From HKST-UBA85 sp035654775 (GTDB lineage Bacteria; Bacteroidota; Bacteroidia; Flavobacteriales; Flavobacteriaceae): a DNA stretch of 64,000 nt. The notes beneath the pieces were generated by a model, which worked only from the letters and a program-made list of their open reading frames with translations, was not told where the DNA came from and did no database searches. Made by a program: the position numbers and the translations under genes. Below are positions 51,612 to 60,803 of this stretch, piece after piece (within the stretch, counting starts at the first letter, position 1; each line of letters starts with the position of its first letter). The stretch is taken from positions 58,255-122,254 of the forward strand of contig DASRWB010000032.1 of NCBI GenBank assembly GCA_035654775.1, written 5' to 3'.

Positions 51612-53972
51612 ATGCGTTTATACACTCTCATCTGTTTTTTATATCTACTTTGCGTTTCTGTAAAAGCACAAGAGCGCGTAACCCTCAGCGGAGTTATTAC
51701 AGAAGAGAAAAGTAATGAAACTTTAATAGGTGTTACTGTTATTTTTCCTGAATTACAAACAGGCACTACTACCAACGAATACGGCTTCTACTCTATTTCT
51801 TTGCTTCCGGGAACATACAAAGTTCAAATACGTTATGTAGGCTTTTCTACCATTGAACAAAATATCGTACTGGACCAAAACCAAGTGCTTAATTTTAAAC
51901 TCGTTGAAAATACAGAAACTCTAGATGAGGTTATAATAGAAACCGATGTTGAAAAACTCAATATCAGAAAACCCCAAATGAGCGTAAATTCACTGGCTAT
52001 TAGTACCATTAAACAAATACCTGTTGTATTAGGTGAAGTTGATATCATCAAGTCTATTACCCTTTTACCCGGCGTTACCAATGCAGGTGAAAACGCTTCA
52101 GGGTTTAATGTTCGTGGTGGCGCTGTAGATCAAAATTTAATATTACTAGACGAAGCCACTATTTTTAACTCCTCGCATTTGTTTGGATTATTTTCTGTCT
52201 TTAATCCTGATGCCATTAAAGACCTTAAACTCTACAAAGGTGGTATTCCCGCAAAATATGGCGGACGCGTAGCTTCTGTTTTAGATATCTATCAAAAAGA
52301 AGGAAACAGCAATACTTTTAACGTTAATGGCGGTATTGGTTTAGTTTCCAGCAGACTTTTAGCTGAAGGCCCTTTAAAAAAAGAAGAAGGTTCGTTTCTT
52401 CTTGGAGGAAGAAGCAGTTATGCACATTTGTTTCTTCCTCTTTTTGATATTGACAATGTTGCCTATTTTTATGATTTAAACACGAAATTGAGCTATAAAT
52501 TAAATCAAAATAACAGCATTTATTTATCGGGTTACTTTGGTCGGGATGTTTTTAAAATAGCTCAAAATTTTGAAAATAGTTACGGAAATGCAGTCATAAA
52601 CTTCAGATGGAATCACCTGTTTTCAGACAAATTATTTTCCAATTTTTCGTTGATTTATTCTGATTACAACTACGACCTAAAATTAAATTTCGTTGAATTT
52701 GACTGGACCTCAGGAATTAGAAATTTCAATGTAAAGTATGACCTGAAGCATTACCTGAATGATACCTTTAAATTAGATTACGGAATCCATAGTATCTACT
52801 ACAAATTCAATCCCGGCAAAATTGAACCCACTACAGAATCTTCAGGTATAAATCCTTTTAAGCTCACCGACAAATATGCCTTTGAAAATGCCGTATATAT
52901 AGATGCCGAACACAAACTTACATCAAAATTAAGTGTGGCCTACGGTATAAGAGCAAGCTCCTTCCTTCGATTAGGACAAAAAGAATTGTTCGTCTACGCC
53001 AATGATAGTCCTGTAATTTTTAATGAAGACCTACAAATTTACGAAAAAGCGACTCCCATAGATACCCTAGGTCATAGTCGCGGGCGTGTAGTGAAAGACT
53101 TTTTTAACCTGGAACCCAGACTGGCTATTGCCTATCAACTTAACCAAAACAGTTCGGTAAAAGCCAGCTACAACAGGATGAGTCAATACCTGCATTTGCT
53201 TTCCAATACCAGTTCGCCAACTCCGCTCGATGTATGGACACCAAGTGGAAAATATATTAAACCTCAACTTCTTGATCAAGTTGCTATTGGTTATTTTAAA
53301 GACTTCAACAACAATTATACTATTGAAGTTGAAAGTTTTTACAAAATCATAAAAAACCGGATAGATTACATAGATGGAGCCAATCTTATTGCAAATAATG
53401 CCATAGAACAAGTGATATTAAACGGAAAAGCAAGAGCCTATGGAGTAGAGTTGTTGTTTCGTAAAAATCAAGGCGATTTCCAAGGATGGATAGCGTATAC
53501 CCTTTCAAAATCAGAACAGCAAACCAAAGGCCGAAACACATCAGAAAGCGGAATCAATAATGGCGTATGGTATAACACACCTTATGATAAAACCCATGAT
53601 CTTTCAATAACTTCAAATTATATTTTTAACAATAGGTGGAGTATTAGCAGTAACTTTTTACTACAAACAGGACAACCCACAACATTTCCTAACGGACAAT
53701 ACGAATACAACGGGATAACTGTTCCCAGTTTTGGACTGCGAAATACAAACCGGTTACCTACCTATCACAGATTGGACGTTTCGGTTAATTACACCCCGAA
53801 AACTACTAAAAAAAGACAATCCAGCTGGGTATTTGGTGTTTACAATTTATACAATAGAAAAAATGCTACTTCTATAACTTTCAGGCAAGATGCCACTACC
53901 GGAGCCAACGAAGCCATAAGGTTAGCCATTTTTGGTATTGTACCGTCAATATCCTATAATTTTAAATTTTAA
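51612..53972 (+). CDS. TonB-dependent outer membrane receptor with N-terminal carboxypeptidase-like domain
   Basis: About 786 residues from the ATG at 51612. A signal peptide (about 1-19) is followed by a CarboxypepD_reg-like beta domain (about 22-105: VTLSGVITEEKSNETLIGVT), a plug domain (about 115-225: GFNVRGGAVDQNLILLDEAT) and a 22-strand barrel ending with the aromatic-terminated SISYNFKF. It imports an unknown substrate using TonB energy. A DUF4249 lipoprotein gene begins four bases after the stop, so the pair probably forms an uptake unit. Confidence 0.93.
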   Translation: MRLYTLICFLYLLCVSVKAQERVTLSGVITEEKSNETLIGVTVIFPELQTGTTTNEYGFYSISLLPGTYKVQIRYVGFSTIEQNIVLDQNQVLNFKLVENTETLDEVIIETDVEKLNIRKPQMSVNSLAISTIKQIPVVLGEVDIIKSITLLPGVTNAGENASGFNVRGGAVDQNLILLDEATIFNSSHLFGLFSVFNPDAIKDLKLYKGGIPAKYGGRVASVLDIYQKEGNSNTFNVNGGIGLVSSRLLAEGPLKKEEGSFLLGGRSSYAHLFLPLFDIDNVAYFYDLNTKLSYKLNQNNSIYLSGYFGRDVFKIAQNFENSYGNAVINFRWNHLFSDKLFSNFSLIYSDYNYDLKLNFVEFDWTSGIRNFNVKYDLKHYLNDTFKLDYGIHSIYYKFNPGKIEPTTESSGINPFKLTDKYAFENAVYIDAEHKLTSKLSVAYGIRASSFLRLGQKELFVYANDSPVIFNEDLQIYEKATPIDTLGHSRGRVVKDFFNLEPRLAIAYQLNQNSSVKASYNRMSQYLHLLSNTSSPTPLDVWTPSGKYIKPQLLDQVAIGYFKDFNNNYTIEVESFYKIIKNRIDYIDGANLIANNAIEQVILNGKARAYGVELLFRKNQGDFQGWIAYTLSKSEQQTKGRNTSESGINNGVWYNTPYDKTHDLSITSNYIFNNRWSISSNFLLQTGQPTTFPNGQYEYNGITVPSFGLRNTNRLPTYHRLDVSVNYTPKTTKKRQSSWVFGVYNLYNRKNATSITFRQDATTGANEAIRLAIFGIVPSISYNFKF

Positions 53973-53976
53973 GGTA

Positions 53977-54789
53977 ATGAAACGCATTTATTTTATCCTG
54001 CTTAGTTTTCTAGTCTTTTCTTGCGAAGACAACATAAATGTTGATTTAGAAAATGCGCCACCAAGATTGGTGATAGACGCTTCCATAAACTGGCTTAAAA
54101 ATACACCCGGAAATGAACAAGAAATAAAGCTTACACTTTCTACTCCTTATTTTAGTTCCGAAATTCTGCCAGCCACAAACGCAACAGTTGAAATAATAGA
54201 CAGTAACAATAATACATTCACCTTTATTGAAGAAGGACAATCAGGTATTTATAAAAATACTACATTCATACCGGTTTTAAATCAAACCTATACCTTACAC
54301 ATTGTATACAATGAAGAAATCTATACCGCTACTGAAACTTTACAGCCTGTTGTTCCTATAGATTTTATTGAGCAAAATAACAACGGTGGTTTTTCAGGTG
54401 AAGACATTGAGCTGAAAGCCTACTACACCGATCCGGAAACAGAAAATCAGTATTATTTCTTCGAATTCATTAGCCCGATTAGTGTTATTCCTTCTTTAGA
54501 AGTATACAGCGATGAATTCACCAACGGAAATCAAATTTTCGGATATTATAGCAATGAAGATATAGAAACCGGAGACCAAATAACTATTAAAATTCACGGG
54601 ATTTCAAGGCAATTTTATGAGTTTATGTTTTTACTTTTACAGCAAAACAGTGAAGAAGGTGGTGGTCCCTTTGAAACACAACCTGCAACCCTTAGAGGAA
54701 ATTGTGTAAACCAAACGAATCCAAATCATTTTCCTTTTGGATACTTTAGACTTTCAGAAGTTGACCAAGTTGATTATACTGTTGAATAA
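53977..54789 (+). CDS. DUF4249 family lipoprotein
   Basis: 270 residues from the ATG at 53977, which yields a lipobox (FLVFSC, Cys about 13) at the correct position. The protein follows the TonB receptor by four bases. Its beta-rich body fits DUF4249 (PF14054): RLVIDASINW, TPYFSSEILPATNATVEI, ending with PFGYFRLSEVDQV. It is proposed to be a surface or periplasmic partner of the receptor, comparable in placement to SusD, though unrelated to it. Ligand unknown. Confidence 0.87.
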   Translation: MKRIYFILLSFLVFSCEDNINVDLENAPPRLVIDASINWLKNTPGNEQEIKLTLSTPYFSSEILPATNATVEIIDSNNNTFTFIEEGQSGIYKNTTFIPVLNQTYTLHIVYNEEIYTATETLQPVVPIDFIEQNNNGGFSGEDIELKAYYTDPETENQYYFFEFISPISVIPSLEVYSDEFTNGNQIFGYYSNEDIETGDQITIKIHGISRQFYEFMFLLLQQNSEEGGGPFETQPATLRGNCVNQTNPNHFPFGYFRLSEVDQVDYTVE

Positions 54790-54837
54790 GCCTAAATAAT
54801 AAATCTATCATCTAAATAAAATCTGCTTTAAAATCTG

Positions 54838-54845
54838 TATTTTTG
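54838..54845 (+). promoter_or_regulatory. -7 box four bases before murQ
   Basis: TATTTTTG, exact TAnnTTTG match; AAGT separates it from the ATG at 54850. Transcription would start at or near the start codon. Confidence 0.5.
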
Positions 54846-54849
54846 AAGT

Positions 54850-55677
54850 ATGAGTTTTATAAAAACTACTGAGCAAGATTCGAATTACAATCATTTGGAA
54901 AAAATGAGTGTTTCTACACTGCTCAATAACATTAACAAAGAAGATAAAACTGTTGCCTATGCTGTAGAAAAGGCAATCCCTCAAATAGAAAAGCTGGTTG
55001 AAATTGTAATCGAAAAACTTAAATCCGGAGGAAGGTTGTATTATATCGGCGCAGGTACAAGTGGAAGATTAGGCATAGTAGATGCTAGCGAATGTCCGCC
55101 GACTTTTGGAGTTTCAGATGATGTAGTCATTGGACTCATCGCCGGTGGAGATGCCGCCATACGAAAAGCTGTAGAATTTGCCGAAGATTCCACTACACAG
55201 GCTTGGGAAGACCTGCAGGCTCATAAAATATCAAAAAAAGATATTGTAATAGGAATTGCCGCTTCAGGCACGACACCTTATGTAATTGGTGGTTTAGAAT
55301 CCTGTAACCGGCAAGGCATTATCACAGGTTGCATTACTTGCAATAAAAACAGTCCGTTAGCAAAGGTTGCCCAATTTCCAGTTGAAGTTGTTGTTGGTCC
55401 GGAGTTTGTTACCGGAAGCTCCCGAATGAAAGCCGGTACTGCACAAAAATTGATTCTGAATATGATTTCTACTACAGTTATGATTAAACTAGGACACGTA
55501 AAGGGAAACAAGATGATAGACATGCAGTTAAGTAACCACAAGCTGGTTGACAGAGGCGTAAAAATGATTGCGAAAGAATTAAATATTAACCTCACGGAAG
55601 CCACTGAATTATTAACCAAATACAAAAACGTAAGAGAAGCAATAACAAACTACCATGGAAACAAAACACACCGATAA
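54850..55677 (+). CDS. murQ: N-acetylmuramic acid 6-phosphate etherase
   Basis: Splits the lactyl ether of MurNAc 6-phosphate to GlcNAc 6-phosphate in peptidoglycan recycling. 275 residues. The SIS domain has YIGAGTSGRLGIVDASECPP (about 66-85), GIAASGTTPYVIGGL, and the closing TGSSRMKAGTAQKLILNM with the catalytic Glu region before it. Full length. It overlaps the following small membrane gene by 23 bases. Confidence 0.95.
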   Translation: MSFIKTTEQDSNYNHLEKMSVSTLLNNINKEDKTVAYAVEKAIPQIEKLVEIVIEKLKSGGRLYYIGAGTSGRLGIVDASECPPTFGVSDDVVIGLIAGGDAAIRKAVEFAEDSTTQAWEDLQAHKISKKDIVIGIAASGTTPYVIGGLESCNRQGIITGCITCNKNSPLAKVAQFPVEVVVGPEFVTGSSRMKAGTAQKLILNMISTTVMIKLGHVKGNKMIDMQLSNHKLVDRGVKMIAKELNINLTEATELLTKYKNVREAITNYHGNKTHR

Positions 55678-55882
55678 AAAATTACTGGTCTCAGGTATTA
55701 AAACAATGTTCTTGTCGCTGATTTGTATGTTTTTAGGACCTACAGGCATATACATTGCTTTTGGCAATCAGGAAAAATCATTTTATTACCCACTTTTAAT
55801 TGTATCTGTTTTAGTTATGGGTTTTGCCATTTATTTTGCTTTTAAAGGAATTTCTACTATTCTGGACAGTATGTTTAAATAG
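55655..55882 (+). CDS. DUF6095-like small membrane protein
   Basis: 75 residues with two hydrophobic helices (about 13-33 and 42-66). It begins inside the last codons of murQ in another frame and so is probably translationally coupled. I recall this family (DUF6095) just downstream of murQ in flavobacteria. No function known; the conserved position suggests a link to envelope or muropeptide recycling. Confidence 0.7.
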   Translation: METKHTDKKLLVSGIKTMFLSLICMFLGPTGIYIAFGNQEKSFYYPLLIVSVLVMGFAIYFAFKGISTILDSMFK

Positions 55883-56088
55883 CTTGGTTCAATTTTGGCC
55901 AACTATTTAATTTCAAGATATTGTTTCTGAAAAAAAGTAACAGTCCTGTTTAACACAAACTAAGTGAGTAATTTACAAAGCTAAAATGGTATTTTGTCGA
56001 ATTATTTTGAGTACAACTTTTGTGAATGCTACTTTAGTCTACGATTTGGTAAATGCATAGTATTAAAAATAATTCCTATTAGGTTCCA

Positions 56089-59000
56089 TTGCGCATAGAA
56101 AAAAAACATATGGTACTCTTGCTACTGTTTTTAACAGTACTGTATGGCTATGCACAATGCCCAAATGACACTGAAGACCCAATGATTATTCCACCGGCTG
56201 ATGTAACTTTGGGTAATGATATCGGGTATTGCAGTGCCACGCTTACACCTGCACAATTAAGCTATCCTGTGGTTTTTGACCAATGTGGTATTCTATCGGT
56301 AATTCCTACTGGTATCCCTTCAGGATATGTATTTCCGGTCGGTTCTACAACTATAACCTGGGTTGTGACAGATTATTCCGGTAATTCTGCAACAGCCAAT
56401 CAGACGGTAACTATAATTGATACTGAACCCCCAAGCATTACTTGCCCCACAGAAATAAATGTAACAACCAACACCGGCGCGTGTGATGCTTATGTAAATT
56501 TAACCGTAAATGGAACCGACAATTGTTCGGTAAGCATTGTTAGTAATGATTATACTACCGGTGGATTAGATGCCAGCGGAACTTATCCTATAGGTACCAC
56601 CATAGTTACATTTACAATAACCGACAGCGTTGGACTAACTTCTACTTGCAATGTGAATGTAAACGTGATAAATGCAGATAGTCCTACAGTAACCTTAACA
56701 GGGCCAAACAATGTAACTATTGAAGCCTGTGATACTTATACGGAACTAGGTGCTACTGCTTTTGATAGTTGTTTAGGAGATATTTCTTCAGATATTTTTA
56801 TTGATACCAGTAATTTTATAAGCAATCAAACCGGTACATACACAATAGAATATTCTGTAGTAAATGCGGCAGGAATTTCTTCAGCACCCGTAACCAGAAC
56901 CGTAACTGTTGTAGACACAACACCTCCGTCACTAAATTTAATAGGCCCAAGCACGTTAACCATTGGTAACTGCTCTACCTACACCGAATTGGGAGCTACT
57001 GTGATTGACCCGTGCTTTGGCGATATATCCGAAAATGTTACCATTACAAATTCAACTGTAGACACAAGCACACTGGGATCTTATACCGTAACTTATACCG
57101 TTGTGGATAACAGCGGAAATTCAGGAGGTTCAATTACAAGAACCGTAAATGTTATTGACAATACACCTCCGGAAATAGTACTTTTGGGTGATAATCCACT
57201 AATACTGGAAGCTTGTGATACTTACACCGAACTAGGTGCTACTGCCATTGACCCTTGTTTTGGTACAGATTATTCAGCAGATTTACTTATAGACACCTCC
57301 GAATTGAATATAGCAGAAGTTGGTACATATCAAGTAACCTATAATGTTACTGATGCTTTTGGAAATTCAGCTATTGAAGCAACAAGAACTATTGAAGTAG
57401 TAGACACTACACCACCAGATTTAATGCTTTTAGGAGATAATCCACAAATGGTAAGCGCTTGTACGCCATACACTGAATTAGGTGCTACAGCTATTGATAC
57501 CTGCTCAGGAATAGACTACAGTAGTTCTATTATAATAGATGCTTCCAATCTTAACACTACAGTAGAAGGTGTTTATCAGGTAAGCTACAGCGTATGTGAC
57601 GCTACAGGAAATTGCTCACAAACTGTAACTCGAGATGTACAAGTGTTATTAAGTAACGATTCGGCTAGTGCCGGCGACGATTTCACCAATACTGTATGTA
57701 CTGACACCACTATTTCACTAGCAGGAAATCCTGTTATAGGAACAGCAACTAGCGGTCTTTGGACAGTAACTTCAGGGCAAACATCTGGATATAGTTTTTC
57801 TAATCCTTCAGACCCAAACTCAACATTCACCGGAGATATTGGCGAAACCTATACCCTTACCTGGACAATAGACAATCCCGAACCGTGTCCGGATGTAAGC
57901 GATAGTATAAACGTTACTTTTATTAATTGTAGTGCGTTGGACTTTGACGGCGTTGACGATAACATAACCTTCAGAAATAATTTCAATTTAAATTCTGAAT
58001 TTTCACTGGAACTATGGATGAAATCTGAAACCCAAAACAATACCATTCAAACCATTATTTCAAAAAGAGCAGCTAACCATTTAATCAACGGTTACGACTT
58101 GCGTGTAGTAAATAATTATATCTCTTTCAATTGGAACAATGGCGAAACTCTTTCTTCGGCACCCTATCAAATCAACACTAATCAATGGCATCATATTGCG
58201 GTAACTTTGAAAGCCGGAGTTTTCAAGTTATATATAGATGGCATTGAAATAAATAGTACAACCGGTACGACTCCAATAGCCAACACCTATGGATGCATTG
58301 TAGGCGGAATGTTTCAAACAGCGGTGCCTCCGTTTAGACCGATTCATTATTTTGATGGTGGCATAGACGAATTGCGTATTTGGAATGTGGCACTAACGGC
58401 TTCACAAATACGAAAAATGATGAATCAAGAAATAGAAAACAACTCCGGAAATGTATATGGTAAAGTAATTCCTATTGCTATTGAAGGGTTGTCCTGGAAC
58501 GATTTGAATGCATATTATAAAATGAACCAAAGTTCAGATTTAAACGGCGGATATTTGCTTTCTAGTAATGGAAATCCGGTATCCGGTTTATTACGCTACA
58601 TGACTACACTACAAGCTGAAACTGCTCCACTACCCTATTTAAGTACTAATCATGGCACTTGGACAAATGTCAATACATGGCTTCATGGTAACGTTCAGGC
58701 TATTCCCAACAGTATCGGAATAGATGGAGTAACTCCTGTAAACTGGAATATTGTTAAAACCCAGCATAATATTTCTTCCGGAAATAACAATATTGTGCTT
58801 TTGGGACTAAATGTTTCCAACAATATACTAACCATTGAAAACAGCAACCCGATAGATGGACAAAGCATAAGAGTAACCGACTACCTAAAAATTGACAGCA
58901 CATTAAAGTTAATGGGTGAATCCCAACTTATTCAAGATTCCAATAGTATCGTAGATTATACAGGAACAGGTGTTATTCATCGCGACCAGCAAGGCACTTC

Positions 59001-60453
59001 AAATCTATATAATTACAATTATTGGGGTTCACCGGTAAGTGCAAACGGAACTACCTTTACCGTAGGAAGTATTTTGCATGAAGGCACACAACCGGTTTTG
59101 TGGACAACGGCATACAATGCCAATCCAAACACATCACCTATAACAATGAGCAGCAGATGGCTCTATCTTTATGAAAACTACCCGGTAAATTCCTATGCCG
59201 ATTGGCTTGCAATTAATGAAAATAGCAGCGTCAATGTTGGTCTGGGTTTTTTAATGAAAGGAAGTGGCACTACCAACGCCGAGCAAAACTACACCTTTAT
59301 AGGCAAACCCAATAACGGAACCATAACTTCACCTATTACGGCAAACAATGAAGCTCTAGTTGGCAATCCCTATCCATCAGCAATAGATGCAAACGAATTC
59401 ATAATGGATAACAGTAGCAGTATTTTAGGAACATTATACTTTTGGGAACATTATGCCAGCAACAACACTCACGTATTGGCAGATTATCAAGGCGGTTATG
59501 CAACCTATAATCTAACCGGCGGAAACGCCGCTGTATCGCCTCCGGAAATTAGCGGCTTGGGTGCGCCTTCAAAAATTCCGGAACGCTACATTCCGGTAGC
59601 ACAAGGGTTTACGATAATTGCCAATACCATTGGTGGCCAAATCACCTTTGAAAACGATCAGCGTATTTTTGTCAAAGAAACCGTAACCGGAACAGCCAAT
59701 AATGGTTCTGTTTTTATGCGTTCTAATCAACCTTCGTATAATACTACATCAGATATTATTAAACGCCTTCGGTTAAAGTTCACTACTCCGCAAGGAGCCA
59801 ACAGACATTTATTGTTGGGATTTGTTCCGGAAAATGCAGCTGATGATGCTTACAATTACGGATATGATGCACTAAACACAGAAAATCTGCCTGATGACAT
59901 GTCTTGGAGCATTGAAAACAACAACTATGTTATTCAAGGCGTAGGCAATTTTGATACTACAAAAATGTATCCGCTATTTGTGAAACTCACTACTGCTGGA
60001 AATATTCAAGTTGAACTTACAACCTTAGAAAATTTTGATGAAGAAATTGACGTTTATATTTATGATGCAGTTTTAAATACATCGTTTAGAATAAACGATG
60101 ACCCTTTTCAAATCTTTCTTAATAGCGGCGACTACTCAAACCGATTTTTTATTACTTTTTTACCGAATCACCAACTTTCTGTTGCAGATGAAAATTCAGA
60201 AAATATTTTTATTAACTACTTATCTCAAACCCAGGAAATTTTAATTAAACTTCCCAATCATTTTAAGGTAAACCAAGTAGAATTAATAAACCTCCTGGGG
60301 CAAAAAATATTTACATGGGAAAGCTCACAATTTAACAGAAATGAAAATACCTTAAAACTTCCTTTAAAACCTGTTTCTGAAGGCACCTATATTGTGAACA
60401 TCAAACCATTTGGCACTTCACCTCGCGCAAAAAAAATAATTATAAGTTACTGA
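56089..60453 (+). CDS. Giant secreted protein with HYR, DUF5011-like repeats, LamG and T9SS C-terminus
   Basis: 1454 residues. A TTG start (56089) is chosen because it adds a basic n-region (MRIEKKH) to the signal helix; an ATG at 56110 lies inside it. Order: signal peptide (1-22); two HYR-like domains (about 23-198); four tandem bacterial Ig-like repeats of the DUF5011 type (about 200-520), each with a YTELGAT core; an Ig/PKD-like segment; a LamG/concanavalin-like domain (about 620-790); a long beta-rich region; and a type A sorting domain (NLLGQKIF, SEGTYIVNIK). It should be exported by the T9SS and anchored or released; adhesion or carbohydrate binding is the likely role. Confidence 0.9.
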   Translation: MRIEKKHMVLLLLFLTVLYGYAQCPNDTEDPMIIPPADVTLGNDIGYCSATLTPAQLSYPVVFDQCGILSVIPTGIPSGYVFPVGSTTITWVVTDYSGNSATANQTVTIIDTEPPSITCPTEINVTTNTGACDAYVNLTVNGTDNCSVSIVSNDYTTGGLDASGTYPIGTTIVTFTITDSVGLTSTCNVNVNVINADSPTVTLTGPNNVTIEACDTYTELGATAFDSCLGDISSDIFIDTSNFISNQTGTYTIEYSVVNAAGISSAPVTRTVTVVDTTPPSLNLIGPSTLTIGNCSTYTELGATVIDPCFGDISENVTITNSTVDTSTLGSYTVTYTVVDNSGNSGGSITRTVNVIDNTPPEIVLLGDNPLILEACDTYTELGATAIDPCFGTDYSADLLIDTSELNIAEVGTYQVTYNVTDAFGNSAIEATRTIEVVDTTPPDLMLLGDNPQMVSACTPYTELGATAIDTCSGIDYSSSIIIDASNLNTTVEGVYQVSYSVCDATGNCSQTVTRDVQVLLSNDSASAGDDFTNTVCTDTTISLAGNPVIGTATSGLWTVTSGQTSGYSFSNPSDPNSTFTGDIGETYTLTWTIDNPEPCPDVSDSINVTFINCSALDFDGVDDNITFRNNFNLNSEFSLELWMKSETQNNTIQTIISKRAANHLINGYDLRVVNNYISFNWNNGETLSSAPYQINTNQWHHIAVTLKAGVFKLYIDGIEINSTTGTTPIANTYGCIVGGMFQTAVPPFRPIHYFDGGIDELRIWNVALTASQIRKMMNQEIENNSGNVYGKVIPIAIEGLSWNDLNAYYKMNQSSDLNGGYLLSSNGNPVSGLLRYMTTLQAETAPLPYLSTNHGTWTNVNTWLHGNVQAIPNSIGIDGVTPVNWNIVKTQHNISSGNNNIVLLGLNVSNNILTIENSNPIDGQSIRVTDYLKIDSTLKLMGESQLIQDSNSIVDYTGTGVIHRDQQGTSNLYNYNYWGSPVSANGTTFTVGSILHEGTQPVLWTTAYNANPNTSPITMSSRWLYLYENYPVNSYADWLAINENSSVNVGLGFLMKGSGTTNAEQNYTFIGKPNNGTITSPITANNEALVGNPYPSAIDANEFIMDNSSSILGTLYFWEHYASNNTHVLADYQGGYATYNLTGGNAAVSPPEISGLGAPSKIPERYIPVAQGFTIIANTIGGQITFENDQRIFVKETVTGTANNGSVFMRSNQPSYNTTSDIIKRLRLKFTTPQGANRHLLLGFVPENAADDAYNYGYDALNTENLPDDMSWSIENNNYVIQGVGNFDTTKMYPLFVKLTTAGNIQVELTTLENFDEEIDVYIYDAVLNTSFRINDDPFQIFLNSGDYSNRFFITFLPNHQLSVADENSENIFINYLSQTQEILIKLPNHFKVNQVELINLLGQKIFTWESSQFNRNENTLKLPLKPVSEGTYIVNIKPFGTSPRAKKIIISY
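56688..57645 (+). repeat. Four tandem Ig-like (DUF5011-type) coding repeats
   Basis: Units begin near 56688, 56929, 57172 and 57418, about 240-246 bases apart. Each encodes a short beta strand, Cys, then YTELGAT, Asp-(x)-Cys, and a closing valine-aspartate pair before the next unit. Units 2-4 are most alike. Confidence 0.85.
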
Positions 60454-60803
60454 ATTTAAGAATTCTAATCTTTAATAATCCTTTTATCTCTTTTTTTTTA
60501 CGGTTTGTCTAAAATATGGCTATCAAGACAAAATTTACCCTCAACTTAATTGTAAAATCCAAAAAAAAAAAACAATTTTACACTGCTATTAATCAACAAT
60601 GTTGATGCAAATATTCCAAAGAACAGCTCTACAAGCATTAATTTATTAATGTTTTTGAATGGAGACTTTAGACTTGCGCGGCCTGTCCGGTGAACTAACT
60701 ACACAACGGCAGGTCAATTAACTTTTTTGATTTATAGCTAAACCCAAAACTACTACAACCCCAATAAGTTGTGGTGCAATTTTTATCATTAAATCAACCA
60801 ATT
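60454..60803 (+). other. Gene-free spacer before the last gene
   Basis: 350 bases, no ORF. It holds several inverted repeats: 60504-60510/60526-60532, 60551-60558/60575-60582, 60592-60597/60601-60606 and the larger hairpin at 60680-60715. I see no exact TAnnTTTG box. Confidence 0.5.
60680..60728 (+). terminator. GC-rich hairpin with T run upstream of the 60804 gene
   Basis: Stem 60680-60685 plus 60687-60689 paired with 60707-60715 (nine pairs, one G-U, one bulge), 17-base loop, then AATTAACTTTTTT. It is unusually GC-rich here. It lies 227 bases past one stop and 75 before the next start, so it may end the previous transcript or act as a leader attenuator. Confidence 0.5.

Noticed and set aside
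60766..60800. CRISPR repeat (GTTGTGG...-like, as in type II-C flavobacterial arrays)
   Set aside because: A single copy; no second repeat or spacers and no cas genes.
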